NCBI RefSeq assembly: GCF_000315625.1
Contig: NW_005434489.1
Span: 46,602 to 82,665, forward strand
Length of the DNA: 36,064 nt
DNA from: Guillardia theta CCMP2712
Taxonomy: Eukaryota; Cryptophyceae; Pyrenomonadales; Geminigeraceae
Reading direction: 5' to 3'
The notes under the pieces were generated by a model. That model saw nothing but the letters and a program-made list of their open reading frames with translations, did not search any database and was not told the DNA's origin. Of the stretch, positions 17,686 to 28,191 are shown in pieces. Position numbers and translations under genes: made by a program. Each line of letters begins with the position of its first letter. Positions within the stretch are counted from its first letter, which is position 1.

Positions 17686-20600
17686 ATGCGGTGGTGGCAC
17701 TTGCTCTTGACTGCCCTCGTGTCAGCTTCCCTCGTCGACCCTCATGTACTGCGATCCCCTTGTCCACTTTCCCTCATCCTCTTGCAGGTCGATCCCGGAA
17801 ATGAAAACTTGTCACAGAATCGCCTTGTTGGATGCAGACTGCGAGGAGGAGAAGATGGCATTGCCAGGGAGTCTCCTCTTGAAATAGAAGAGAGATGGGC
17901 CAGGAAAGATTTTGATGGAGTCTCAAAGTATGATCTCAAACGAAGTTCGAGTCGTCGCAAGGTCAAGAGAAGAGGAGCGAAGAAGAATTTGGTAGCAAAG
18001 CGCCTGGTCTGCAACTGCCACGCCTTCCATGAGTGATGCGTATACCTAGGTGTCTCCAACCCGAACGACGACGGACAAATCACCGGAGTCAAGTTTTCTA
18101 CAGATCAAGAATGAGATGTATTTGACTTCGCTTGCTGCTTCGTCTCTCAACACCCATGTTTGCAGGGATTCCTGGCAATGGACGACCAACCAAACCCTGT
18201 AAGCAATCCTCATGCTCTTGTTGTCTTTGACTGGTCTGCGAAGGGACCACATCGACCAGATTCTTTCTCGGATTTCCACTCCGCGCACGTCCGATGCAAC
18301 CAGCGGACTCTCAGACACGCCGAGATCGAAGAAGGAAGATATAAGACAAGTGGATCAGATTCTCTTCAGCTCGCAGGCTAAGTTGAGAGACCCCACGGGA
18401 AGCGAGTATGCGGCAAGAGACGTCCAGGGGGGCAATGACGCCGATGACTTTGTTCGACTCCCAAGGAAAGTCGTAGAGGAGGAGGAGCGAGAATCTCTTT
18501 CGCCGGAACTTGAAGACTTGCAAAGATTCCAGAGGGATCGAGAAGACTGGAACTGGGGGGCAGAAGACTGGGACGATCCTCCTCGGCACGAGCCGGAGTT
18601 TAACTTCGATCAGTACTACGATGGAGAGGAGGAGGAACCTGACGATGAAGTCAATTTGCATCAAGCCGAAACTTCCTGGGATCAAACTCTGTCATGGAAG
18701 AAGAATCAAGTAGCAGATGCTCTGAGAAAGAGAGAGAAGGGTGAAGAGAGAGAAGGTCTAGCCGAGATCGCGTATGAGAGAGCGTTAGCTTCTGACCCGA
18801 TGAACTTCGAGACGATGTTGAACTTTGCGAATTACCTTTACGTGCAAAAGAGGAATATCACAAGAGCACTGGCACTGTACAAACTTGCAATCGGTCAAGA
18901 GCCAAATCATGTTCCGACTCTGTCAAACTACGGGAGATTGTTGCAGGAGATGGGAGGAGATGATGCGCAGGTCAAACAGATTTTCCTCCGAGTTCTCGAC
19001 TTGGATCCTCACAATGTTCGCGTGCTCGAACAGATGGCGATTCTTTCTCTGACCAAGGAGAAAGATCTCACCAGGTCACAACTTTACTATCAAGCCTCTC
19101 TAGAGGCTGATGAACGCAGCGAGTACAAGCGCAAACTAACGGCAGAAAGTCTTTGTACCTACGCTGCGCTGCTTGAGGACCTGCATCGCCATGACGAAGC
19201 TGCCGCAGTTTATGAGAAAGCACTTTCAAGGAATCCGAAGCACGTCGCATCTTTATTCAACTACGGCCTCATGCTCGAAACTTCTTTAAAGCAGCCGGCA
19301 AACGCAGCCGAGATGTACTCTCGCATTCTCAAGATCAACCCTCAACATCACCTGACGCTCTGCAACTATGGTGGTCTCCTGGAATCTGCTCTGCATGATT
19401 ACGTTGAGGCCGAAGTGATGTACATGCGAGCTCTGGCACTTAAGCCCAACGACGCCAACACGCTCTACAACTACGCGGGGCTGCTCGAAGACTTCCGCAA
19501 GGACCCAGCCAGTGCTCTGCTCATGTACGAGAAGGCGTTGCAGGATCAGCCAGACCATGCGCCTTCTCTCTTTGCCATGGCTCGACTGCAGTGGGCCAAC
19601 CGAAGCATAGAGAGCGCCGGCGTCATGCGGCAGCTTGAACGCGTGCTGCAGGTGTCGCCTTCCTCTCTTTCTCCCTCTCGTTGACTTCACCTTCAGATCG
19701 ACCCCAATCACATTGGCTCTCTCAACCTTCTATCAAGAATCACTCTCGAGGTGCAAGGAGATGTGGAAAAGAGCATGTACCTTGCGAAGCAAGCACTACT
19801 GCTCGACCCAAACAATGTTGATGCCGCTAACAATTGTGGTGAATTTTCTATCCTCGAGTGTTACGCTCGCATCGAAGAGTATGATTGGAAGCCGATGACA
19901 GCAAGCAACGATTTCATTTTGTTATCGACCAAGTACTTGACTTTCGAAGAGAAGCATCGCCGAGACTGGATCTTTACGGCACCTGACGAGCAGTGAGTTC
20001 CTCCACTTAGATCAGAGATGATTCTTCCTTCGCCTTCTCTGCAATGATTGATCCTCTGACCATCAAGTCAGAGTCGCTGATGCTCGAGTCTTTGAGAATT
20101 CCAAACTTGCTGTGACGTATTTTGAAAAAGTGAGTTCAACTTGGATCCTTCTGCGAATCTCATCGACTGTTCCAGGCACTCGCTCTCTGTCCATCCTCGA
20201 CAACTTCTTTACGAGGATTGGCGGCAGCACGTGTGATGGAAAGAGATTATCAGGCTGCTCAACGCGTGTACAAACAGCTCTCACCTCACCTGGCAACCAA
20301 CTTCGCTCTCACGATCGAATTTCTTTCTTTCCTTCAGGTGAACTAGGTTTTCTTCCTTTTGGGGCTGAGCAGTGTGAAAGATTTCGGGATGTAAACAAGA
20401 GGCTCTGAGCTACATGTCGCAATGCTTTGAGCAATGGAAGGACAACGACATCTTTCTCCTACACTATGGCATGCTATTGAAGGACCTCAGTACGTCTGAC
20501 TTCAAGAATGATGTTCCCTATGATTGACTGCGGCCTTCAGATACAACAGATGTAAAACAAGTGATTTCAGTCTTCGAGAGAGTGAGAGGTCGCACATGCT

Positions 20601-22039
20601 TGATGGGTCTCTGACGTGGAGTGGGAAGGTGTTGGAAGTGAACCCGAAGAGTCAAGATGCAGTTCACGAACTTCTGCTCCTCACGTCGTCTTCGTATTCC
20701 CTCCCTCCTCATCTAGCAAGACTCATCAACACAACGCATCTCCGCTTGTCTGACCCTGACACGGCCTTAAGCTTCTACCACCGTCTCCTTCCGGAGCTCA
20801 ACGTGCGCTTCTTGAGCAGAGAGATTCGTGACGAAGACTTCACAAGCAGAGCGAGAGCAGCTCTGAAGGCCCTGCAGCACGCGAGTGAACTTTGCGAGAA
20901 AAGCTGCGAACTCCTTTGCCTTCTTGCAGAGCTCCACTGGTACCTTGAGGAGGAGGAGGAAGCAGAGATTTGTTTCCGCAAGAGTCTGTCGGTGCATGAC
21001 TCGTATGAGAGAGCGCTTGTCGAATTCCCGAGGTTCCTCTTGCAGGTGATCTTGGAGCTTGAGGATGCCTCTGGTCTGAGCGTTTGCACAGACAGCCCGA
21101 GCGGATGTCCCGATCATCGAGAGACACTTCGCTGAAGCTGTGATCCCCTCCCCCCTGATACCTCACCTCACACTTTTGACAGGTTAAAATGTTCCCCAAC
21201 AATTCCTACGCTTTGTCAGGTGAGAGGCGGGAATGAGCCTCGTCCTGTCACAGATCATATCAGGCCTAGCAAGCTTTCTGTACAGTCTCAAGCTTCGACA
21301 TTGTGTGCTCCTCGGGACCATGGACGATGTCGAGCTTGTCAACGGGCTCTTTTCGCGTGCACATCTTCTCGATCCCACCAACGTCGAAGCTCTTCAAGGG
21401 TGATGTCGCGCTTGTCAGCGAGAACGGAGGAATGGATGACGTGGCGTCAGGTTGGGCCTCATCTCCCGTGCGTTCTTGTTCAACGACACGCAAGCCATCT
21501 CCTACTACAGGTCGAGGTGTGCGAGGCGTGTCAGGACAACACTCATTCCTCAATGGCAGGGAAGCGCTGGAGATCGAACCGAACACACCAGACCTGATGG
21601 TGAACTATGCCATCGCAAGCTTCGTCAACAACGATACTGAAACAGCTGATAAGGTAATTTCATGCCTCCCTCCATCTTCCCTCGCTCCCTCCCTCAATGT
21701 AGACGACCTCACAAATTTGAAGATGTTCGAACTAGCCTTGCGGCTTCATCCTGGAGAGCCTGAGGTGAAGCAGATGTACAGCGTGTTCCTCGACCACAAG
21801 GTTGTCTTATCTTGCATTTTACTCGCGTGATGGTTCGACCCTCTAGTTCAACAACGATACTGCTGGAGACGAGTACTTCTTTGCCTCCTTAGGAATGGAC
21901 CAGGTTTGCGTCCATGGAGAGACTGAAGGGCTCTGATCAAAACTTACAGGAGACTTTTGAGAGGGAAGTGAAAAGCTGGAAGCAGGAGGAGGTGGAGGCA
22001 AGAAACTGCATGGACGAGAATGAAGTCCAGTTGATGTGA
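17686..22039 (+). CDS. Large TPR-repeat protein with signal peptide
   Basis: Eighteen exons give 1172 aa in a single frame: 17686-17745, 17788-18006, 18050-18198, 18244-19651, 19697-19992, 20072-20129, 20176-20337, 20381-20489, 20541-20581, 20629-21045, 21092-21139, 21183-21219, 21264-21399, 21451-21510, 21560-21653, 21723-21800, 21847-21903 and 21950-22039. Exon 1 encodes a short hydrophobic leader (MRWWHLLLTALVSASLVD), suggesting entry to the secretory pathway or a complex-plastid route. A Lys/Arg cluster follows (about 75-92), then an acidic Trp/Asp-rich segment with WNWGAEDWDDPPRHEPEFNF. From about residue 310 there are consecutive TPR units, for example AAAVYEKALSRNPKHVASLF, ALKPNDANTLYNYAGLLEDF and ALLLDPNNVDAANNCGEF. 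More divergent helical repeats continue to the end. TPR solenoids bind partner proteins; the partner is unknown. Exon 2 could alternatively end at 17991. Confidence 0.85.
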
Positions 22040-22138
22040 TTAACCTGTCATAATTCGAATCTGAGACAAATTCTTCATGTTGCGGAAGAAAACAATTTTC
22101 GCCAGATGTCCGGGACTGAACTGTTCACATCCGCTCAC

Positions 22139-22462
22139 CTAGACAAATATCAGCAGACGAGCAGCACGCGACGCATCACCGACATTCAAAGTCTGCAGCA
22201 GAGGAAACTCACTGCAGAAAAGCTCGGAGAGCTCGTCGCCTGATAAGTTCGTGCAATGTGCAATGGACAGCTCTTCCAGCTGTCCGCCAATAAGTGGCAA
22301 GGCTCTTCGGACGTCCTCGCATGTGATGTTCTTGCATCCATCAAGCCGGAGGACAGTGATTTTATCCTGCGCTCTGAGAGCATGGAACATGTCCTCGCAT
22401 GTCGCATCAGGGCAACCCGAGAAGTCGACGATGACTGGTAGATCCTCAGCTAAAGTCTCCAT
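22139..22462 (-). CDS. Small leucine-rich-repeat protein (cysteine-containing type)
   Basis: A single-exon frame with ATG at 22462 and TAG at 22139-22141 encodes 107 aa. It contains about three LRR units of the cysteine-containing type seen in F-box/AMN1 proteins: VDFSGCPDATCEDMFHAL, LRLDGCKNITCEDVRRAL and LSIAHCTNLSGDELSELF, then LLQTLNV. No F-box is visible, so this is either a minimal LRR protein or part of a longer gene with upstream exons. The sequence upstream (22463-22660) has open minus-strand frames but no clear motif. Its stop lies 100 bp from the stop of the convergent TPR gene. Confidence 0.65.
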   Translation of the reverse strand: METLAEDLPVIVDFSGCPDATCEDMFHALRAQDKITVLRLDGCKNITCEDVRRALPLIGGQLEELSIAHCTNLSGDELSELFCSEFPLLQTLNVGDASRAARLLIFV

Positions 22463-22817
22463 CGCTCCACGAGCCTAGCCTCTCCTCTGCTCCTCCTCCT
22501 CTTCTGCTCGCCCTCCCCTCTCGTCTCTGCAAGCTGAGATTCTCCTTTGCCAGGAACCCCCTTTATTGACTGAAAAAGAAAGGACACATGCGACGTTTTA
22601 AACAGGTCTGCCTCAGATCCTGACTTACTGGAAGTAAAAGACAGTAATATCTGAAATGACATTCCAAAACATCTTCACCTCCTCAGCCTTCCTATGCCGC
22701 ACAACCAACCAACAACCAGCCACTCACCTGACTTGTAAGATACGCAAGCAGTCGCTGCATGCAACAGTTTCATTCACTTTATTCGCATGTACAACATAAT
22801 CGACAACATAAAGAACA

Positions 22818-24008
22818 TCATTCGTACTTCAGAAAGTCTAGAAGGCTTTCCCGGATCATCGCGTCAGCATTGTACGACTCGTACGCTTCCAAATCTCTCT
22901 GCATGCTCTTCAGCTCTTTCAAGATGTGACTGAGAGAAGGCAGCAGCATGCGTAAGAATATGTGACAATCCTCGCACTTGCTTAGTAATCTGTCGTGTTG
23001 TGCCGACAGATCTCCAAATTGTTGGCTGAGGACTCGAAGCATCTTCGCGCTCTCCTGACTCTGTCGTTCCAGGAAATCAGCTCTCTGTTTTTCATCCATA
23101 AGCCCGGCCTCGTATGCACGAGCTTGCTCCTGCAGTGCGATGCTGGACATCTCAACATTTTTATGTATGAATCGTTCTTCTTCAAGTTTCGTGAGATCAT
23201 GGCTCTGCCTTGAGATGACATCTTTCAATCTTGTAATTTGATTATTGAGTATGATGTTCCTCTCTTCTGCTTTTTGCCAGTCTTGGAACAGCAACGAAGC
23301 TGACTTGTTGAATTTCTCTGCCTCCGCTTCGGCATGTTTGCTTTGTTTCATCACGATGGAGAGCCTCTGCCGCAGTTCTATCACCTCCTCCTCTAACTGC
23401 ATCTCAAATATTGCAGATTCCTGAGTGCTGGACTTGAACAGACTTCTTAGATTTTCTATTTCATCCTTGAGAATTTCGTTCTCTCCCACTGTTTGGTCAA
23501 GCTCTTGTTGTACCCCAATTAGATTCTTCTCAAGAGACGAATTCTTAATCAAGTATGAATCAAGACGACTCTTGCATGAAGCGCATTCATGTTGCAAATG
23601 TGCAACCTTTTCGTTGAGTTTCTGGTTCAAGGCAATCAGTTGAGAAATCTCCTTCTCCTTTTCTTGTAGTATCTCGCTCTGCATTTGGAGCTCGAGCTCC
23701 ATCCCTGACGACTTTCGCTTTTCCGAAACAAAGTCTCTCTCCTTCTCCTGCAGGTTTGACCTCATTGCCTCCATGTAGTCATTTAGCATCCGCTTCAGTG
23801 CATCTTCAGCGCTCCCCGCCTCCATCTTCGCGATCCGCCTCACTCCCTCCTGCAGCTGGTACAAGAGGCGATCTTCTAGGAAGGGGGGAGGCGATTCCTT
23901 TAGGAAGGGAGGATCTTGAGGATTCGGTTCTTCCCATGGCTGTGAAAGCACAGGATCTTCCGGCAGCAGCGGGCGCCATGTCCGCCCACACCAAACCCTG
24001 TCATCCAT
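22818..24008 (-). CDS. Coiled-coil protein, single exon
   Basis: An uninterrupted frame from ATG at 24008 to TAA at 22818 encodes 396 aa. The first 45 residues are Pro/Trp-rich (WRPLLPEDPVLSQPWEEPNP). From about residue 50 to 380 the sequence is an almost continuous charged heptad pattern, such as EILQEKEKEISQLIALNQKL, ENEILKDEIENLRSLF and SRLDSYLIKNSSLEKNLIGV. A CEDC motif sits near residue 345. It has no recognised domain, signal peptide or membrane segment. It is one of only two intronless genes in this intron-rich window, which could mean retroposition, but I see no poly(A) remnant. Possibly a structural or centrosomal/basal-body type protein; that is inference from composition only. Confidence 0.8.
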   Translation of the reverse strand: MDDRVWCGRTWRPLLPEDPVLSQPWEEPNPQDPPFLKESPPPFLEDRLLYQLQEGVRRIAKMEAGSAEDALKRMLNDYMEAMRSNLQEKERDFVSEKRKSSGMELELQMQSEILQEKEKEISQLIALNQKLNEKVAHLQHECASCKSRLDSYLIKNSSLEKNLIGVQQELDQTVGENEILKDEIENLRSLFKSSTQESAIFEMQLEEEVIELRQRLSIVMKQSKHAEAEAEKFNKSASLLFQDWQKAEERNIILNNQITRLKDVISRQSHDLTKLEEERFIHKNVEMSSIALQEQARAYEAGLMDEKQRADFLERQSQESAKMLRVLSQQFGDLSAQHDRLLSKCEDCHIFLRMLLPSLSHILKELKSMQRDLEAYESYNADAMIRESLLDFLKYE

Positions 24009-24239
24009 TGCGAAACTGGATTAGCTATTGATGTATTCTCATATAAAATACTATTAAATATTATTATCAAAATCAACTTATAAATCTAAGAAAGCAATAG
24101 GTATTATATCTAATATATAAATTAATATTGATTATCAATACTGTATGCATTTAGCTCATTGCGTTTGCTACTGTTTTGCTATAAAAGATTTAACAAACAC
24201 TGGTACCAACGGTTCTTTACTACATAGATCTACTAAAAG
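24009..24239. other. AT-rich 5' flank
   Basis: Low-GC sequence (TATTATATCTAATATATAAATTAATATTG around 24090-24130) immediately upstream of the coiled-coil gene on the minus strand. It may contain its promoter, but no defined element can be named. Confidence 0.4.
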
Positions 24240-24790
24240 GGTGGGTCCATCGTCAATGGCGGGGTTGAGTACATAGGGTAGGGTGCAATCATCAAATCTG
24301 CACCGGGTCTATGTCCATGAGTATTTGATCAACTCTGGGGTAGGGTGATTCCGATCAGTGAGAGACGCTGAAGTATGTGGGTGGGTGATGGCTGATTGGT
24401 GGGGTGGGAGTGTGGGTAGCGGAAGGTCAGCATTTGACTGAGGGGTAGGGTGATGAGGATTGGAGACAAGGGAAGATCGGTGGGTTCAGGTGGTGATAGG
24501 CAGATCGACTCGAGGGGTGGGTGTAGATATCAGATGGGGTGGGGGTAGTAGACTTCCAGGGTGGTCTTAATATATTGATAGAAGCGTTTCGAAAGGAAAG
24601 AGAGATGCGGGGGTGAATCCTTTATCCTTGAGGGGGTAGTGGGGATTGAATGAGAGAAGGTGTAGAAAGGTGGGTAGGGTACACTGGCCTGGCAACTGGT
24701 GGGGTTACAAGTGGAGGGGGTGCGGGAGGGGTAGGGGTGGAGGGGCCTGGTGGCGCGCGATGGAGATGCGAAGAAGGATAGGAAGGGTGT
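24240..24790 (+). repeat. G-rich, strand-asymmetric low-complexity region
   Basis: About 550 bp with many irregular GGGTAGGGTG, GGGGTGGG and GTGGGTAG clusters on the plus strand and few C runs. The spacing is not a simple tandem period. Four or more G3 runs occur within short distances (for example around 24270-24290 and 24716-24745), so G-quadruplex formation is plausible. No coding exon is evident. Confidence 0.6.
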
Positions 24791-25487
24791 GGGTCGATGA
24801 AGTTGAGGATGGAGGCACCAAACTTGCTCTGTGCACTCTCAAGTTTTGTACACTCGAGAATCTTTGCTGTCTTTTCGTTGCTGTAGCATTGTGTTTCATG
24901 CGAGTATGATAGGTTATGGGTGGTGATACACCGGAACTGATTTTGTGGGAATGTGTGAATATCCGTCTAGTGGCAGAGATCATGCTTTGACATGCATGGA
25001 AGCGAGACGTGTGCAGTGTTTTCTCGGGCCGCATGCTGCAGATTTTTAGTGCATTTGCTTTATGCACGATCTCGATATCAATTTTTCGACAAGTTTGCAT
25101 TTGATGAGCCCTGCGGTGTTCAGCCAGATGGTGTACGTAAGGAAGATGAACTGCATGTGTGTGTTATCAGAGATTTTGAATTGTGTTGTGGTTTGTTCCC
25201 CCAACGTTCTTCAATTTGCTTTGCCATGGCTAAGATTGACTTGCTGGTAGCGTGGCCCCTCTTGGTGACAAGTATCTATTAGATGGATCTGGGTATTTGA
25301 TTATTTTGCGTCCACAATCGTGTACCGAAATTGTGTTAGCTCGAAACCCAATGTCATGTAGCGTCTTGTATGCAATTTTGACACGTACAATCTGTCATCG
25401 AGGCAGTGCCTAAAACATCCTTCCGCAAACTGTTTTGTATTGTTCATGGTTAACATTAATCATTCCTAGGGTGACCAGTCTTCAAGC
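24791..25487. other. No supported gene
   Basis: Open frames on both strands are under 100 codons, lack motifs and lack matching splice sites. The last about 100 bp is the 5' flank of the PIP-box gene. Confidence 0.4.
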
Positions 25488-26152
25488 ATGGCTGCTGGAA
25501 ATAAAGAGAAGGATAAAAGAAGCGCAAACGACGATGAAGAAAGCAAACTTCCGGCGAAGGCGCAAGGAGATGAGCAAGTCGTGGGAAACAAGCGGAGCAC
25601 TCGAAACACAAATCAGAAGACGATTGGAGATTTCTTTCCTACAAAAAAGAATCGCTCGAGAGCTCCCGTGAAGTCCGTGAAAGAGCATCAAAATGATAGC
25701 AGACAGCGAAGCTCTGACGGTAAGGTGCGTTCCAACAATCCGTTGTCAGTAATTGGGTTGAAGATCTTGAATCCGGAGATGAACCTAAGATTGATTTCGC
25801 ACAACCTCCAGAGAAACTTCCATCAGGTCTTGGAATCCAGTACCATTACATGCCAGAGATGTGTTGACATCTGCAAAGGTCCAAGGGTCAAAGAAATCCG
25901 TGGCACGACTCAAACTCAGGAGGAGCCTGATGACATGAACCAAGCGGCAGCTTTGCTGCAGTCGCTGTCGTCAACCATGAAAATGGAAGTGAATATGGAT
26001 GATTCAACCAACGCAGAAATGTATTATTGGACCTCATCCCTTTTCCGATCCGCTCATTGTCTTGTAGAGGAAACGACGTCACTGGCAGCGCTGAGAAAAG
26101 ATCTACCTCCAACAAGGAGGTGGCGAATGTTGAGAAATTATGGGGTCGTTGA
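25488..26152 (+). CDS. Small basic PIP-box protein (putative PCNA-binding)
   Basis: Four exons: 25488-25719, 25764-25826, 25879-26020 and 26068-26152 (stop TGA at 26150-26152), giving 173 aa. The introns are 44, 52 and 47 nt and all phases match. The N-terminus is Lys/Asp/Glu-rich. At residues 43-50 it carries QKTIGDFF, a perfect PCNA-interacting peptide (Q-x-x-I-x-x-F-F), followed by basic PTKKNRSR. The remainder is hydrophilic and probably disordered, with one helical patch (MNQAAALLQSLSSTM). Proteins with such a motif dock on the sliding clamp in replication or repair; many clamp clients (FEN1, MSH6, p21, PCLAF) carry it, and no other domain identifies which type this is. The next gene on the same strand starts 348 bp downstream. 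Confidence 0.75.
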
Positions 26153-26499
26153 TTCCGCTCTTTAAGATGACTTGTCCCCCAATCAGCGACACCTGGGCCT
26201 GGAAACCTTCCTGTCATGCAGGTGGATGCTGTTTGATTTTCTCCCTTGCTCCTAAGCGACACTAGGCCTTCTCACATATCATGACGGAAGAAAGCGCTGG
26301 TATCATTGCACCAGATGTGTGGTATGAATCAAGAAGATGGCGTCTTGCTTTGTAAATTTCATGATACAGTATTTCAACGATCGGTTGTATCATAGCAAAA
26401 TGCATTTTCAAAGGATTCATGTCAAACAGGTATGCTTCCTGAAAATTTCATGAGTCGCATAATGTTCAAAATTCTCAACTTTTTTGACAGGGAAAATCA

Positions 26500-28088
26500 A
26501 TGCCGCGAAAGCGCAAATATGTTGATCCAGGTTTGTGTTGTTTCGTTCGTTGATGCCATTTTCTCATTGATGTTTCAAGCTGGAAGCAATGCCGCCTACG
26601 CAGCTCAGCTTCCTCCACAGCATGTGCAGCAACCGGTAATATAGTCTGAAGTAGTTGCATGGAGTCTGAATATTCGTAGTACTCGAGGGTTCGACAGCCA
26701 GGAGACAAGTGGCTGAAAACAGCAGCAAATGACGCAGGTGCATCACCGTAAAATCTTGAATGTGAATTGATTCCTTTACAGTTTCAAACGGTTTCCGTTA
26801 TCAATCTGTGAAAGATACTCATAATCAACACATGTAGATACACACTTGTGTATACCGATTAACTTAATTCATTGTATGGCTGACAGGGATGATACCTCTT
26901 CGGCTGGTACAGCATCTCCTACAAACAGTACCAATTCTGATGAGGTTGAGCTTTCGCAAGAACAGAAGGAGGTAGGTGTTGATTGTTAAAAGTGCTTATG
27001 GGATGATATCTTGGTTTACTTGATGTCAGGATATCGAAAGAAATCTCGGTTTACAAAAAGATGAGATACAGGTGAGCAAGAATTCATTAACAGAACTGAA
27101 TTGATGAACATGGCAGATCTATTGCTTCGAAGATCATCAGAAAGCCTTGACTCAAGCTTGTGAGAAGGCCATGAAGCTGTCTTCGTATGAAGCAGGTACC
27201 TACGAGATCTTTCTCCTCGCTTTGCATATCGCTGATCTGCCTGCAGTCGTTTCGTTCGAATCACCCGAGGGATTATTGGCCCCTAGCAAGGAACCAGCTA
27301 AATCCAACAAGAAACCGCCTGCCCAATTGAATATCGCTGAAACCTCCATCGCGATCAGCGGCCCTATGGAGAAAACTTGGTGGTGGCACAGGCCAGGTCA
27401 GCCTCTTACCTAGACCGGAAACTGTTGAGATGAAAGTGTGGTACAGGTGGCATGGGAAGCGATGAGAATGGGCAACGATACGACTCGTCGTCCGAATCAA
27501 GTCAGGTTGTTCTGGCAGTAGAAGAAAGATTCCAATGGCAGGCAGGCAACTTCATGGGCAATGCTCAGGCTCAAGTGAAACTTGAAGATAGTGATGTGAC
27601 GCTGGATGGCGGAATCTCGGCGGCTACTGCTCTTGCAAAGAAAGACGAGCGAGCCATGCCCAATGGCTCCAAGTCTCCAGCACAAACTTCAGCTCTATTA
27701 GATGATAATACTTCATCTGTGGAGAACGGAAAGGGTGCCAAGCGAAAGCTTCAGTTCCACCAGGGAGGCAAACAAGGAACAGCCGTAACGGAGGGAGGGG
27801 TCAAGGCAAAGGCAAAGAGAATGTGGAGACGATGGGAACCAGCAGAGGATGAGGCGCTCAAGCAAGCAGTGCGGGTGCGATGAGCCGAGGTGGGGATACG
27901 TCATGACGCGTCCTGCAGATGCACGGTACCAAGGACTGGATTTCCATCCAATCGGCAATGAAAACTGACAGATCTATTAAGCAGCTGCAGGTAGGGATGA
28001 GGAGGAGGAGGAGGTCGAGAGAAGATGACATGATCTGCAGGACCACTGGAACGATCTCAAGCATGATAGGAAGCACAACAAGAACTGA
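26500..28088 (+). CDS. SANT/Myb-domain nuclear protein
   Basis: Ten exons: 26500-26530, 26580-26635, 26698-26747, 26887-26971, 27030-27071, 27117-27195, 27247-27396, 27447-27868, 27919-27990 and 28041-28088 (stop at 28086-28088), giving 344 aa. It begins MPRKRKYVDP, a nuclear-localisation-like start; an intron with acceptor TTTGACAG lies just upstream in the 5' UTR. The body is Ser/Gln/Thr-rich and probably disordered. The C-terminus holds a Myb/SANT-like domain built from three exons: RMWRRWEPAEDEALKQA, then GTKDWISIQSAMKTDRSIKQ, then HWNDLKHDRKH. It has the characteristic spaced Trp residues and helix-3 SIKQLQ-x-HW (compare R-T-x-x-Q-L/C-x-x-RW in Myb). DNA or histone binding is likely. Its stop is 103 bp from the convergent dihydroorotase stop. 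Confidence 0.82.
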
Positions 28089-28191
28089 TGCTTCTGCTGT
28101 CTCAGAAAGCCGACGCGATTGATGTAATTTGAATCTTGGTAATTGAATAACTTGTTTACGTCGGAAGATTCCGCGACGCTTGTGCATGACT

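Noticed and set aside
23806-24031. Short frames opposite the start of the single-exon coiled-coil gene
   Set aside because: Antisense shadows with no splice or domain support.
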